Assembly (NCBI RefSeq): GCF_001280005.1
Contig: NZ_LGDW01000082.1
Coordinates: 1 to 17,353 of the forward strand
DNA length: 17,353 nt
Direction: 5' to 3'
DNA from: Streptomyces sp. NRRL WC-3618
GTDB lineage: Bacteria > Actinomycetota > Actinomycetes > Streptomycetales > Streptomycetaceae
Part shown: one piece after another, positions 1-7,844 of the stretch
Layout: each line of letters opens with the position of its first letter
Numbering within the stretch: the first letter of the stretch is position 1
Position numbers and translations under genes: made by a program
The notes under the pieces: model-generated
What the model was told of the DNA's origin: nothing
Database searches by the model: none
The model's input: only the letters and a program-made list of their open reading frames with translations

Positions 1-49
1 CTCCCACACAGCACCCCCGAGCCAGAAGGCGCCCCCGCCCGGACCAGCG

Positions 50-787
50 TCAGCGCTCCGCCTTGGTCTTGTACCCCCTGCCCCACTGCAACCCCCATCC
101 GTACAACCGATCAAGCTCGGCCTGAAACCCGTAGACGAACTTCACTTCCCGCCGAACGATCAACTCGTTCTTCACGTTCTCGATCAACACGACCGCACAC
201 GACCGAGCCTGCGAGTGCCGCTCGTCGAGCCCTATCTCGATCCGCGGCCCGTTGCTCGGATACAGCGTCACGACCGCGTGGGTCCGGTCGAACGCCGGCG
301 TCTGGTCGTAGATGTACACGAACACCAGCAGCCGCTTGATCTCGTCCCGGTGATCAAGATTGATGTACGCCGTCTCACCGGACGCCGACCCGAACCGGTC
401 GTCCCCGCTCAGCTTCACGTACGGCGGCGCGTTCGTCTCGCCGAGGAACCCGCCCAGGGGCTGTACGACCCCCTTCGTGCCGTCGGTGAGCTCGTACAGG
501 ATGCCCAGGTCGAGGTCGACGTTGACCATGCTCTGGGTGTGCCCCTGGACCGCCTCCGGCTTCAGGGCCTGGAAGGGGTGGCGCCACAGGCTCTGCCGCT
601 TGGGGCCGCCGATGTCCGACGTACGCATCCGCCACGACAGGTTGATGCGCAGATGCCCGGTCGCGGCACCCTGCTTGGTGAGCGACACCCGCTGGTGCCG
701 CTTGGTCAGCTCGATGGAGTTGCTCGCGGCACTGCCGGCGTCGAAGTCCGTCGTACGGCCGCGCCACAGATCGTCCCAGAAACTCAT
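50..787 (-). CDS. terA: TerA-like tellurium resistance/stress protein
   Basis: A 245-residue cytoplasmic protein. The C-terminal two thirds match TerA as I know it: DLDLGILYEL at residues 91-100, DGTKGVVQPLG at 102-112, PPYVKLSGDD at 121-130, the IKRLLVFVYIY strand at 150-160, and the closing LDRLYGWGLQWGRGYK at 225-240. TerA belongs to the TerD-domain superfamily; its exact biochemical role is unsettled, but it travels with TerD/TerC proteins in metal, oxidative and phage stress modules. I chose ATG at 787 because GGTGGGG lies just upstream and residues before it look unstructured; an in-frame start at 823 exists. It follows DUF475 on the same strand, but a strong hairpin at 846-886 separates them, so it may have its own promoter. 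No TerB gene is visible; genes past the window edge are unknown. Confidence 0.85.
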   Translation of the reverse strand: MSFWDDLWRGRTTDFDAGSAASNSIELTKRHQRVSLTKQGAATGHLRINLSWRMRTSDIGGPKRQSLWRHPFQALKPEAVQGHTQSMVNVDLDLGILYELTDGTKGVVQPLGGFLGETNAPPYVKLSGDDRFGSASGETAYINLDHRDEIKRLLVFVYIYDQTPAFDRTHAVVTLYPSNGPRIEIGLDERHSQARSCAVVLIENVKNELIVRREVKFVYGFQAELDRLYGWGLQWGRGYKTKAER

Positions 788-845
788 CGCGTCCCCACCC
801 GTCCCACCCCTCCAGCCCCGCACATTCGTTCATGGCGTCAAAGCC

Positions 846-886
846 GCGGGGCGGCCGACGAGGACGATTCCTCGTAGCCGCCCCGC
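846..886 (-). terminator. Long hairpin downstream of DUF475
   Basis: Outer arms GCGGGGCGGC (846-855) and GCCGCCCCGC (877-886) are perfectly complementary. Inner arms ACGAGGA (858-864) and TCCTCGT (869-875) are also perfect, giving about 17 pairs around a 4-nt loop. It begins 27 nt past the DUF475 stop on the minus strand. There is no clear U tract, which is common for streptomycete terminators. It lies between DUF475 and terA, so it should limit read-through. Confidence 0.75.
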
Positions 887-913
887 TCAGAGCGTTCCTC
901 CCAGCGGAGGCTG

Positions 914-2062
914 TCACACCCCGGACGAGACCTCAGTCTTCTCGTCCGAGGTTGCCGCTTTTCCCTCTGCCGCTGCCAGCTTGGTGTTGCGGCGCACGGA
1001 GGACCAGAAGGACCAGGCGATGAGGACGACGCCCACCAGGCCGGTGATGACCTCGTGGATCTCGTACTGGATGGTGACCAGGAGGATGGCGGAGAGGGCG
1101 CCGATCGCGTAGTGCGCGCCGTGCTCCAGGTAGACGTAGTCGTCGAGGGTGCCCTGGCGGACCAGGTAGACGGTGAGCGACCGGACGTACATGGCGCCGA
1201 TACCGAGGCCCAGGGCCATCAGCACGATGTCGTTCGTGATGGCGAAGGCGCCGATCACACCGTCGAACGAGAAGGACGCGTCGAGGACTTCGAGGTACAG
1301 GAACATGAAGAACGCGGCCTGGCCGGCGAGGACGACGGCCGGCTTCTTCTTGCCGCTGCGCTCGGCCTCTTCCTCCTCCTCGTGCTCCCGCTCCTCCTCT
1401 TCCTCGAGCCTGTCCTCGAAGTAGCCGGAGAGTCCGCCGACGATCATGTACGTGATCAGACCGGCGATACCGGAGATGAGTACCGTCTGCGCCTTGTCGA
1501 CGTGGGCGCCACCGTGCTGGTGGGCGTTGGTCGCGAAGGTCATCGCGGAGATCATGAGCACGATGAGGGCGATGCAGACCGACAGCATGTCGACCTTGCC
1601 GAGCTTGGCGAGCGGGCGTTCAAGCCAGCCGAGCCACTTGATGTCCCGGTCCTCGAAGATGAAGTCGAGGAAGATCATCAGCAGGAACATGCCACCGAAG
1701 GCGGCGATCGACGGGTGGGCGTCGGTGACCAGCTGCTGGTACTGGTCCTTGTCGTTGAGCGCGAGATCGACCGCGTCTATCGGACCGATCTTGGCACTGA
1801 TGGCCACGATCACGACAGGGAAGACGAGACGCATACCGAAGACGGCGATGAGGACACCGACGGTGAGGAAGATCTTCTGCCAGAAGGCACTCATCTTCTT
1901 CAGGATGCCGGCGTTGACCACCGCGTTGTCGAAGGACAGCGAGATCTCGAGGATGGAGAGGATCGCCACGATGCCGAACCCGGTCCACCCCCCGTAGAAG
2001 ACCGCCGCGACCAGGCCGAGCGCGGTGACCGCGAACGACCAGCCGAAGGTTTTCAGAATCAC
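914..2062 (-). CDS. DUF475 family TerC-like integral membrane protein
   Basis: A 382-residue polytopic membrane protein of the DUF475 family, related to TerC (LysE superfamily, proposed metal-ion transport). Two internally related signature segments carry the acidic/SFD motifs: EISLSFDNAVVNA from residue 39 and EVLDASFSFDGVIGAF from residue 258. This duplicated layout is typical of TerC-like transporters, in which the acidic and Asn/Ser residues probably coordinate metal. Hydrophobic helices occupy about 10-50, 62-92, 120-138, 158-180, 194-212, 245-262, 276-302 and the C-terminal third. A very acidic Glu-rich cytoplasmic loop (about 219-234) separates the halves and ends in SGKKK. Start is GTG at 2062; its ribosome site is weak (GGGTAG). 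It lies only 50 bp after the terD stop, suggesting co-transcription with terD. The substrate cannot be deduced; manganese or calcium would be guesses. Confidence 0.9.
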   Translation of the reverse strand: MILKTFGWSFAVTALGLVAAVFYGGWTGFGIVAILSILEISLSFDNAVVNAGILKKMSAFWQKIFLTVGVLIAVFGMRLVFPVVIVAISAKIGPIDAVDLALNDKDQYQQLVTDAHPSIAAFGGMFLLMIFLDFIFEDRDIKWLGWLERPLAKLGKVDMLSVCIALIVLMISAMTFATNAHQHGGAHVDKAQTVLISGIAGLITYMIVGGLSGYFEDRLEEEEEREHEEEEEAERSGKKKPAVVLAGQAAFFMFLYLEVLDASFSFDGVIGAFAITNDIVLMALGLGIGAMYVRSLTVYLVRQGTLDDYVYLEHGAHYAIGALSAILLVTIQYEIHEVITGLVGVVLIAWSFWSSVRRNTKLAAAEGKAATSDEKTEVSSGV

Positions 2063-2112
2063 TGGCTACCCAATCGTGTGTTTACGGGTCTCCCCCGCTG
2101 CCGTACTCGGCT

Positions 2113-2688
2113 TTACGAAACGTTGACTCCGAAGTCTAGAGCGATGCCCTTGAGACCCGACGCGTACCCCTGCCCAACGGCACGGAACTTCCACTCGCCC
2201 TGATAGCGGTACAACTCGCCGAAGATCATCGCGGTCTCCGTCGACGCGTCCTCGCTCAGGTCGTAGCGCGCCAACTCCTGACCGTCGGCCTGGTTGACGA
2301 CCCGGATGAAGGCGTTGCCGACCTGGCCGAAGGTCTGGCCCCGGTTGTCCGCGTCGTGGATCGAGACCGGAAAGATGATCTTGTCGCAGGCGGCCGGCAC
2401 CCTGGGGAGGTCGATGATCAGCGACTCGTCGTCGCCGTCGCCCTCGCCGGTGAGGTTGTCGCCGGTGTGCTCGACCGAGCCGTCCGGGCTGGTGAGCTGG
2501 TTGTAGAAGATGAACCACTCGTCGCCGAGCACCCGTCCGCCCCCGCACAGCAGTGCGCTGGCGTCGAGGTCGAACGGCGCGCCCGTGGTGGAACGCGCGT
2601 CCCAGCCGAGCCCGACCAAGACCTGGGTGAGGTTCGGTGCGGCTTTGGAGAGGGAGACATTGCCCCCCTTGGCAAGCGTGACGCCCAT
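2113..2688 (-). CDS. terD: TerD family calcium-binding stress protein (copy 1)
   Basis: A 191-residue TerD-domain protein with the family opening [20 protein letters not shown] near 27, FDLDAS near 39-44, [12 protein letters not shown] near 68-78, GEGDGDDE near 81-88, and the C-terminal [22 protein letters not shown]. TerD proteins bind Ca2+ through clustered Asp/Glu residues, which are present here. ATG 2688 is chosen because GGGGAGGAA lies about 9 nt upstream and because it aligns with the paralogue next door; an in-frame start at 2721 would add an unsupported leader. It differs from the second copy mainly at residues 46-60, where [17 protein letters not shown] replaces [18 protein letters not shown], so the loop chemistry has diverged. 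DUF475 follows 50 bp downstream on the same strand. The two terD genes are a tandem duplication separated by hairpins. Confidence 0.93.
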   Translation of the reverse strand: MGVTLAKGGNVSLSKAAPNLTQVLVGLGWDARSTTGAPFDLDASALLCGGGRVLGDEWFIFYNQLTSPDGSVEHTGDNLTGEGDGDDESLIIDLPRVPAACDKIIFPVSIHDADNRGQTFGQVGNAFIRVVNQADGQELARYDLSEDASTETAMIFGELYRYQGEWKFRAVGQGYASGLKGIALDFGVNVS

Positions 2689-2757
2689 GCTGCTGTTCCT
2701 CCCCGAGGTGAAGCCTTGCAATCACTGAACTGGTGTGCGATCAGGTGTGCCTGGCAC

Positions 2758-2790
2758 GTCCGGCGCCGCACCGAGAGTGCGACGCCGGAC
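2758..2790 (-). terminator. Strong hairpin after terD copy 2
   Basis: Arms GTCCGGCG (2758-2765) and CGCCGGAC (2783-2790), then CGCAC (2767-2771) and GTGCG (2777-2781), are perfectly complementary around a CGAGA loop, with one opposed C/A mismatch. It lies 23 nt beyond the terD stop on the minus strand and upstream of the other terD. It could terminate transcription, or attenuate it and reduce expression of copy 1 relative to copy 2. Confidence 0.75.
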
Positions 2791-2794
2791 GACG

Positions 2795-2815
2795 GAGCCG
2801 GAGAGAGTCCGGCTC
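2795..2815 (-). terminator. Second hairpin overlapping the terD copy 2 stop codon
   Basis: Perfect 8-bp arms GAGCCGGA (2795-2802) and TCCGGCTC (2808-2815) with a 5-nt GAGAG loop. The 3'-most arm includes part of the terD stop codon (2814-2816). With the hairpin at 2758-2790 it makes a tandem pair in a 58-bp segment, which may stabilise the mRNA 3' end. Confidence 0.6.
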
Positions 2816-3389
2816 AGACGTTCACGCCGAAGTCCTGCGCGATACCGCGCAGGCCGGACGCGTAACCCTGGCCGATGGCGCGGAACTTCCACTCCGCGCC
2901 GTGCCGGTAGAGCTCGCCGAAGACCATGGCGGTCTCCGTAGAGGCGTCCTCGGAGAGGTCGTAGCGCGCGATCTCCGCCTCGCCCGCCTGGTTCACCACG
3001 CGGATGAACGCGTTGCGCACCTGGCCGAAGGACTGCTGACGGTTCTCGGCGTCGTAGATCGAGACCGGGAACACGATCTTGTCGACGTCGGCCGGGACCG
3101 CCGCGAGGTTGACCTTGATCTGCTCGTCGTCGCCCTCGCCCTCACCGGTGATGTTGTCGCCGGTGTGCTCGACCGAGCCGTCCGGGCTCTTGAGGTTGTT
3201 GAAGAACACGAAGTTGGCGTCGGAACTGACCTTGCCGTCCGTGTTCGTCAGGATCGCGCTGGCGTCGAGGTCGAAGTCGGTGCCGGTGGTGGAACGGGCG
3301 TCCCACCCCAGACCGACGATGACCGCGGTGAGACCCGGGGCCTCCTTCGTCAGCGATACGTTGCCGCCCTTGCTGAGGCTGACTCCCAC
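2814..3389 (-). CDS. terD: TerD family calcium-binding stress protein (copy 2, promoter-proximal)
   Basis: A 191-residue canonical TerD. Visible landmarks: [15 protein letters not shown] at the N-terminus, [11 protein letters not shown] at 26-36, FDLDAS 39-44, [12 protein letters not shown] 68-79, GEGDDE 84-89, [29 protein letters not shown] about 104-132, and [26 protein letters not shown] at the end. The clustered acidic residues are those that bind Ca2+ in characterised TerD proteins. From memory, a S. coelicolor terD (SCO2368) has been tied to calcium homeostasis and development; whether this is its orthologue was not checked. Start is GTG 3389, preceded by GGAGG at a 6-nt spacing. It heads the terD-terD-DUF475 block, with a sigma-R/ECF-like promoter at 3455-3485 and tandem hairpins directly after the stop. 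Confidence 0.95.
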   Translation of the reverse strand: MGVSLSKGGNVSLTKEAPGLTAVIVGLGWDARSTTGTDFDLDASAILTNTDGKVSSDANFVFFNNLKSPDGSVEHTGDNITGEGEGDDEQIKVNLAAVPADVDKIVFPVSIYDAENRQQSFGQVRNAFIRVVNQAGEAEIARYDLSEDASTETAMVFGELYRHGAEWKFRAIGQGYASGLRGIAQDFGVNV

Positions 3390-3452
3390 GAGTCCTCCAT
3401 TGGTGTCTCGTCTGCTGTCCAGGGGCGGAGTGCCCCCTCGTGCGCCGGTATC

Positions 3453-3485
3453 GGATCAACGTGTTGATCCTAGTGACGGGTTCCC
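3453..3485 (-). promoter_or_regulatory. Sigma-R/ECF-like promoter with embedded palindrome, upstream of terD
   Basis: On the minus strand, GGGAAC (3485-3480) is followed after 19 nt by GTTGAT (3460-3455). This resembles the sigma-R pattern GGGAAT-N18-GTT known from Streptomyces and, more loosely, other ECF promoters. The -10 lies inside a perfect inverted repeat, GGATCAAC-GT-GTTGATCC, at 3453-3470, which could be an operator. The predicted 5' leader of about 60 nt contains GGGGC/GCCCC hairpin arms at 3422-3436. The peroxidase gene ends only 28 nt upstream, so read-through is also possible. Confidence 0.5.
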
Positions 3486-3513
3486 GCCCCACGCAGGGCT
3501 TGGAACCGAAGAA

Positions 3514-3972
3514 TCACAGGGTGTCGAGTGCCTTCACGTACTCGTTCAGATCACGCGCGTCCGGCAGGCCGTTGACGACGGTCCACCGCACGACGCCCTC
3601 CTTGTCGATGACGAAGGTCCCGCGCACCGCACAACCCTTGTCGTCGTCGAAGACGCCGTACGCGCGCGAAATGTTGCCGTGCGGCCAGAAGTCGGACAGG
3701 AGCGGGTACTCCAAGCCCTCCTGCTCGCCGAAGACGCGCAGGGTGTGGATGGAGTCGTTGGAGACGGCGAGCACCTGGGTGTCCCGGTCGGAGAACCTCG
3801 GCAGGTTGTCCCGCAGGTCGCACAGCTCGCCGGTGCAGACGCCGGTGAAGGCGAAGGGATAGAAGAGCAGCACCACGTTCTTGGCACCACGGAAGTCCGA
3901 GAGCCGCACGGTGGCGCCGTGGTTGTCCTTGAGTTCGAAGTCCGGGGCCTTGTCGCCGACCTCGATCGCCAT
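3514..3972 (-). CDS. Thiol peroxidase, Bcp/AhpE-type peroxiredoxin
   Basis: A 152-residue cytosolic peroxiredoxin that reduces H2O2, organic peroxides or peroxynitrite through a peroxidatic cysteine. The catalytic motif PFAFTGVC (residues 39-46) gives Pro39, Thr43 and Cys46 of the PxxxTxxC signature; Arg117 in RGTFVID is the usual active-site arginine. The sequence around [18 protein letters not shown] (91-108) resembles mycobacterial AhpE closely. Unlike 1-Cys AhpE, it has Cys51 five residues after Cys46, the Bcp arrangement for an intramolecular disulfide; Cys114 is a third cysteine. I chose ATG 3972 because GAAGGGA/AGGA lie just upstream and it fits family length; the in-frame extension to 4104 has no domain content. 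It sits between DUF3052 and terD on the same strand, which suits an oxidative stress role. Confidence 0.93.
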   Translation of the reverse strand: MAIEVGDKAPDFELKDNHGATVRLSDFRGAKNVVLLFYPFAFTGVCTGELCDLRDNLPRFSDRDTQVLAVSNDSIHTLRVFGEQEGLEYPLLSDFWPHGNISRAYGVFDDDKGCAVRGTFVIDKEGVVRWTVVNGLPDARDLNEYVKALDTL

Positions 3973-4010
3973 GATCCTGCATCCCTTCGGTGGGCTGTTC
4001 GGGTGAGAAC

Positions 4011-4016
4011 ACCCTA
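4011..4016 (-). promoter_or_regulatory. Possible -10 box for the peroxiredoxin gene
   Basis: TAGGGT on the minus strand lies 38 nt before the ATG at 3972. I could not find a convincing -35 at 17-18 nt, so this is a weak call based on the TANNNT form and position only. Confidence 0.3.
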
Positions 4017-4073
4017 GTGAGCACCGACCGCAGGGCAGGCAGCAGGCCGGGGTGCTTCTTCGGCTCCGGCCGG

Positions 4074-4158
4074 CGTTTCGAGCCCGTCCGGCGATGGAGG
4101 ACAAGGCCCGTTCAGGGCCGAAGCGGGGGTCCGGGGGCGGCAGCCCCCGGCAGACGGC
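4074..4158. repeat. Dispersed Streptomyces-type intergenic repeat with two hairpins
   Basis: This G+C-rich stretch begins TTTCGAGCCCGTCCGGCGAT and contains two stem-loops: GGCCC (4105-4109)/GGGCC (4115-4119) and CCGGGGGC (4131-4138)/GCCCCCGG (4143-4150) with a GGCA loop. From memory, near-identical segments recur between genes in many Streptomyces genomes; I could not count copies. It lies directly 3' of the DUF3052 gene on the minus strand, so the second hairpin may also terminate that gene. Confidence 0.6.
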
Positions 4159-4180
4159 CCGCTTCGGCCACGGTCACTAC

Positions 4181-4618
4181 CTACTTCTTCGACTTCGCTG
4201 CCTTGGGCGTCGCCAGCCGACTCCCACTCCAGTCCTTGCCGACACTGACGCTCTTCGTCGCCGACAGACCCGCCGTCGTCGCGGCTTCAGAGATGTCGCT
4301 CGGCTCCACGTAGCCGTCACGGCCCGTCTTGGGCGTGAGGAGCAGGATCGCGCCGCCTTCTTCGATGTACGTGGTGGCATCCACCAGCGAATCGGTCAGG
4401 TCGCCGTCGTCGTCGCGGAACCACAGCACCACGGCATCTGCGACGTCGTCGTACTCCTCGTCCACCAGATCGCCGCCGATGACTTCCTCAATGGCCTCGC
4501 GGAGTTCCTGGTCGACGTCGTCGTCGTAGCCGATCTCCTGGACCACCTGCTCGGGCTGGAAACCCAGCCTGACGGCAGGGTTGGTCCGCTCCTCCGCGTG
4601 GTCCGCGGTCGCGCTCAC
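4181..4618 (-). CDS. DUF3052 domain protein
   Basis: A 145-residue soluble protein matching the actinobacterial DUF3052 family, whose function I do not know. Visible elements: AVRLGFQPEQVVQEIGYDDDVDQ (15-37), a strongly acidic helix through about residue 60, VADAVVLWFRDDDGDLTDSLVDA (59-81), GGAILLLTPKTGRDGYVEPSDI (88-109), and a Lys/Ala-rich tail AAKSKK. The alternating strands and helices suggest a small alpha/beta domain. There are no cysteines, membrane segments or signal peptide. Start is GTG 4618 with AGGAGG 7 nt upstream, one of the best ribosome sites in the window; the 82-residue in-frame extension to 4864 is Arg-rich and unsupported. It is divergent from aceE and precedes the peroxiredoxin on its own strand, with a repeat/hairpin in the gap. 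Confidence 0.9.
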   Translation of the reverse strand: MSATADHAEERTNPAVRLGFQPEQVVQEIGYDDDVDQELREAIEEVIGGDLVDEEYDDVADAVVLWFRDDDGDLTDSLVDATTYIEEGGAILLLTPKTGRDGYVEPSDISEAATTAGLSATKSVSVGKDWSGSRLATPKAAKSKK

Positions 4619-5082
4619 GGGTTGCCTCCTGATCATGTTCGAGAAATGTCCAGCCACGCGCGTGCGCGAAGCATTGGCCGTAGTCCACACGGACGGGGCG
4701 GATCGCGCAAGTACCCGGCCGTTCAGACCGCCGAAACGGTGACGATCCTGGCGGTGTCGCCGCGACTGCGCACAGCGGTTCCGGGAACGCGTGACGCCCA
4801 CCACACCATTCTGCCCGCTTTGCGGTTTTGCTGCTCCCGAGTGACTCCCGAACCTCTCACACAAACGTGCTAGATCCGAATCGCTTTACGGAACACGTCA
4901 CGGACTGGGCGTATCGTTGCGATTTGGCTGCGACCCCTCTGCCGAGCGCCCCCACCCGGGGCTACCTCTGAGTAGAGGTGACGTACCCGGCCTCGGGGTA
5001 CACGATGGGGCCAGTGCATTCACAGCCCCGGGACAGGCCCACAGCTGTTCCGGATCAAGCCCTCCGAGAGCGAAGGAACAGC
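4619..5082. promoter_or_regulatory. Divergent DUF3052/aceE intergenic region with two adjacent inverted repeats
   Basis: A 464-bp stretch with no gene I can support. Near aceE it holds ACCTCT-GAGT-AGAGGT (4964-4979) and, four bases on, GTACCC-N7-GGGTAC (4983-5001), both perfect. They lie 82-119 nt before the aceE start, a plausible place for an operator or a 5' leader structure. GTTCC-G-GGAAC at 4778-4788 is a third short palindrome nearer the middle. I found no convincing -35/-10 pair; TTTACG (4885) with GCGTAT (4909) at 18 nt is the closest. In-frame codons continue upstream of aceE to 4978, but they read like noncoding sequence. Confidence 0.5.
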
Positions 5083-7815
5083 GTGGCTTCCGGATCAGAT
5101 CGCAACCCGATCATCATTGGCGGCCTTCCGAGTCAGGTTCCTGACTTCGATCCCGAAGAAACCCAGGAGTGGCTCGACTCCCTCGACGCCGCGGTTGACG
5201 AACGCGGCCGGGAGCGGGCCCGCTATCTGATGCTGCGGCTGATCGAGCGAGCCCGCGAGAAGCGCGTGGCCGTGCCCGAGATGCGGAGCACGGACTACGT
5301 CAACACGATCGCGACGAAGGACGAGCCCTTCTTCCCCGGCAACGAGGAGATCGAGCGCCGCATCCTCAACGCGACCCGGTGGAACGCGGCCGTGATGGTC
5401 TCGCGCGCCCAGCGGCCCGGGATCGGCGTCGGCGGCCACATCGCGACCTTCGCCTCCTCCGCCTCCCTCTACGACGTGGGCTTCAACCACTTCTTCCGGG
5501 GCAAGGACGAGGGCGACGGCGGCGACCAGATCTTCTTCCAGGGCCACGCCTCCCCCGGCATCTACGCCCGCGCCTTCCTCCTCGACCGGCTCAGCGAGCA
5601 GCAGCTCGACGCGTTCCGCCAGGAGAAGTCGAAGGCGCCGTACGGGCTGTCCTCGTACCCGCACCCGCGGCTGATGCCGGACTTCTGGGAGTTCCCGACC
5701 GTCTCGATGGGCCTCGGCCCGCTCGGCGCGATCTTCCAGGCGCGCATGAACCGCTACATGGAGGCGCGCGGAATCGCGGACACCTCCAAGTCACACGTGT
5801 GGGCGTTCCTCGGTGACGGCGAGATGGACGAGCCGGAGTCGCTCGGCCAGCTGTCGATCGCCGCGCGCGAGGGCCTCGACAACCTGACCTTCGTCGTCAA
5901 CTGCAACCTCCAGCGGCTCGACGGCCCGGTGCGCGGCAACGGCAAGATCATCCAGGAGCTGGAGTCGCAGTTCCGGGGCGCCGGCTGGAACGTCGTCAAG
6001 CTGGTGTGGGACCGCAGCTGGGACCCGCTGCTCGCGCAGGACCGGGACGGCGTGCTCGTCAACAAGATGAACACGACGCCCGACGGCCAGTTCCAGACGT
6101 ACGCGACCGAGACCGGCGCGTACATCCGCGACCACTTCTTCGGTGACGACACCCGGCTGCGCGCGATGGTCGAGAACATGACCGACGACCAGGTGCTGCA
6201 CCTGGGCCGCGGTGGCCACGACCACAGGAAGATCTTCGCGGCGTTCGCGGCGGCCAAGGCGCACAAGGGCCAGCCGACCGTCATCCTCGCCAAGACGGTC
6301 AAGGGCTGGACGCTCGGACCCAACTTCGAGGGCCGCAACGCCACGCACCAGATGAAGAAGCTGACGGCGGCCGACCTCAAGGGCTTCCGCGACCGGCTCC
6401 ACCTGCCGATCTCCGACAAGGAACTGGAGGGCGGCGCGCCGCCGTACTTCCACCCGGGCCGGAACTCGGAAGAGATCCAGTACATGCACGACCGCCGCAA
6501 CTCGCTCGGCGGCTACGTCCCGACCCGTGTCGTACGCGCCAAGCCGCTGACGCTGCCGCCGGAGAAGACGTACGCGAGTGTGAAGAAGGGTTCGGGTCAG
6601 CAGTCGATCGCCACGACCATGGCGTTCGTCCGGCTACTCAAGGACCTCATGCGGGACAAGGAGATCGGCAAGCGTTTCGTGCTGATCGCGCCGGACGAGT
6701 ACCGCACGTTCGGCATGGACTCGTTCTTCCCGAGCGCGAAGATCTACAACCCGCTCGGTCAGCAGTACGAGTCGGTCGACCGTGAGCTGCTCCTCGCCTA
6801 CAAGGAGTCGCCGACCGGCCAGATGCTGCACGACGGCATCTCGGAGGCGGGCTGCACCGCCTCACTGATCGCGGCGGGTTCGGCCTACGCCACGCATGGC
6901 GAGCCGCTGATTCCCGTCTACGTCTTCTACTCGATGTTCGGTTTCCAGCGCACCGGCGACCAGTTCTGGCAGATGGCCGACCAGCTGGCGCGTGGTTTCG
7001 TGCTGGGTGCGACCGCCGGCCGTACGACGCTGACCGGTGAGGGTCTGCAGCACGCGGACGGCCACTCGCAGCTGCTCGCCTCGACGAACCCGGGCTGTGT
7101 GGCGTACGACCCGGCGTACTCGTACGAGATCGCGCACATCGTGCAGGACGGTCTGCGTCGGATGTACGGGCCGGACAGTGAGGACATCTTCTACTACCTC
7201 ACCGTCTACAACGAGCCGATCCAGCACCCGGCCGAGCCTGAGAACGTCGACGTCGACGGCATCCTCAAGGGCATCCACCGGGTGGGCGCGGCCACGTCGG
7301 GCTCCATTCCGGCGCAGGTCATCGCGTCCGGTGTCGCGGTGCCGTGGGCGCTGGAGGCGCAGCGAATCCTCGCCGAGGAGTGGGACGTACGGGCGGACGT
7401 CTGGTCGGCGACCTCCTGGAACGAGCTGCGGCGCGAGGCGGTCGCGGTGGAGCAGCACAACTTGCTGCACCCCGAGGAGGAACAGCGCGTCCCCTACGTG
7501 ACGCGGAAGCTGGGCTCGGCCGAGGGTCCGTTCGTGGCCGTGTCCGACTGGATGCGTTCGGTTCCGGACCAGATCTCGCGCTGGGTGCCGGGGACGTACC
7601 AGTCGCTGGGCGCGGACGGTTTCGGCTTCGCGGACACGCGGGGTGCGGCGCGGCGCCACTTCCACATCGACGCGCAGTCGATCGTGGTGGCGGTGCTGAC
7701 CGAGCTGGCCAAGGAGGGGAAGGTTGATCGTTCGGTGCTGAAGCAGGCGATCGATCGGTATCAGTTGCTTGACGTGGCGTCGGCGGATCCCGGTGCGGCG
7801 GGGGGCGACGCGTAG
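5083..7815 (+). CDS. aceE: Pyruvate dehydrogenase E1 component (homodimeric type)
   Basis: A 910-residue thiamine diphosphate enzyme that decarboxylates pyruvate and passes the acetyl group to the lipoyl domain of E2, linking glycolysis to acetyl-CoA. Length fits the homodimeric E1 (E. coli 887). The ThDP motif begins [10 protein letters not shown] at 244 and ends VVNCNLQ at 271-277, with Asp245 and Asn273 as Mg/ThDP ligands. His422 in [12 protein letters not shown] corresponds to the active-site loop histidine His407 of E. coli AceE. The C-terminal third holds the transketolase-like pyrimidine and C-terminal domains. Start is GTG 5083: GAAGGAAC lies 3-10 nt upstream and the following [21 protein letters not shown] is the family N-terminus. 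No aceF or lpd is adjacent, as usual in actinobacteria, where E2/E3 are encoded elsewhere and may be shared with other dehydrogenases. Confidence 0.98.
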   Translation: MASGSDRNPIIIGGLPSQVPDFDPEETQEWLDSLDAAVDERGRERARYLMLRLIERAREKRVAVPEMRSTDYVNTIATKDEPFFPGNEEIERRILNATRWNAAVMVSRAQRPGIGVGGHIATFASSASLYDVGFNHFFRGKDEGDGGDQIFFQGHASPGIYARAFLLDRLSEQQLDAFRQEKSKAPYGLSSYPHPRLMPDFWEFPTVSMGLGPLGAIFQARMNRYMEARGIADTSKSHVWAFLGDGEMDEPESLGQLSIAAREGLDNLTFVVNCNLQRLDGPVRGNGKIIQELESQFRGAGWNVVKLVWDRSWDPLLAQDRDGVLVNKMNTTPDGQFQTYATETGAYIRDHFFGDDTRLRAMVENMTDDQVLHLGRGGHDHRKIFAAFAAAKAHKGQPTVILAKTVKGWTLGPNFEGRNATHQMKKLTAADLKGFRDRLHLPISDKELEGGAPPYFHPGRNSEEIQYMHDRRNSLGGYVPTRVVRAKPLTLPPEKTYASVKKGSGQQSIATTMAFVRLLKDLMRDKEIGKRFVLIAPDEYRTFGMDSFFPSAKIYNPLGQQYESVDRELLLAYKESPTGQMLHDGISEAGCTASLIAAGSAYATHGEPLIPVYVFYSMFGFQRTGDQFWQMADQLARGFVLGATAGRTTLTGEGLQHADGHSQLLASTNPGCVAYDPAYSYEIAHIVQDGLRRMYGPDSEDIFYYLTVYNEPIQHPAEPENVDVDGILKGIHRVGAATSGSIPAQVIASGVAVPWALEAQRILAEEWDVRADVWSATSWNELRREAVAVEQHNLLHPEEEQRVPYVTRKLGSAEGPFVAVSDWMRSVPDQISRWVPGTYQSLGADGFGFADTRGAARRHFHIDAQSIVVAVLTELAKEGKVDRSVLKQAIDRYQLLDVASADPGAAGGDA

Positions 7816-7819
7816 CGCT

Positions 7820-7839
7820 CCGCGGGGTGGGCGGTTTTT
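7820..7839 (+). terminator. Weak intrinsic terminator after aceE
   Basis: CCGC (7820-7823) and GCGG (7831-7834) form a short stem directly followed by five Ts (7835-7839), starting 5 nt after the aceE stop. The stem is only 4 bp, so it may act together with the stronger hairpin at 7883-7916. Confidence 0.4.
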
Positions 7840-7844
7840 CGTCT

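Noticed and set aside
1055..2203. 382-residue plus-strand frame opposite DUF475
   Set aside because: Asp/Val/Glu-rich reverse-complement image of a membrane protein; no domain.
50..4618. A novel tellurite resistance island
   Set aside because: TerA, TerD and DUF475 are standard chromosomal genes in Streptomyces. There is no composition shift, integrase or flanking repeat suggesting recent transfer.
4619..4864. 82-residue N-terminal extension of DUF3052
   Set aside because: Arg-rich noncoding-like sequence; AGGAGG precedes GTG 4618.
4978..5082. N-terminal extension of AceE from GTG 4978
   Set aside because: The residues do not match AceE N-termini, the segment contains inverted repeats, and GTG 5083 has a good ribosome site and the family start.
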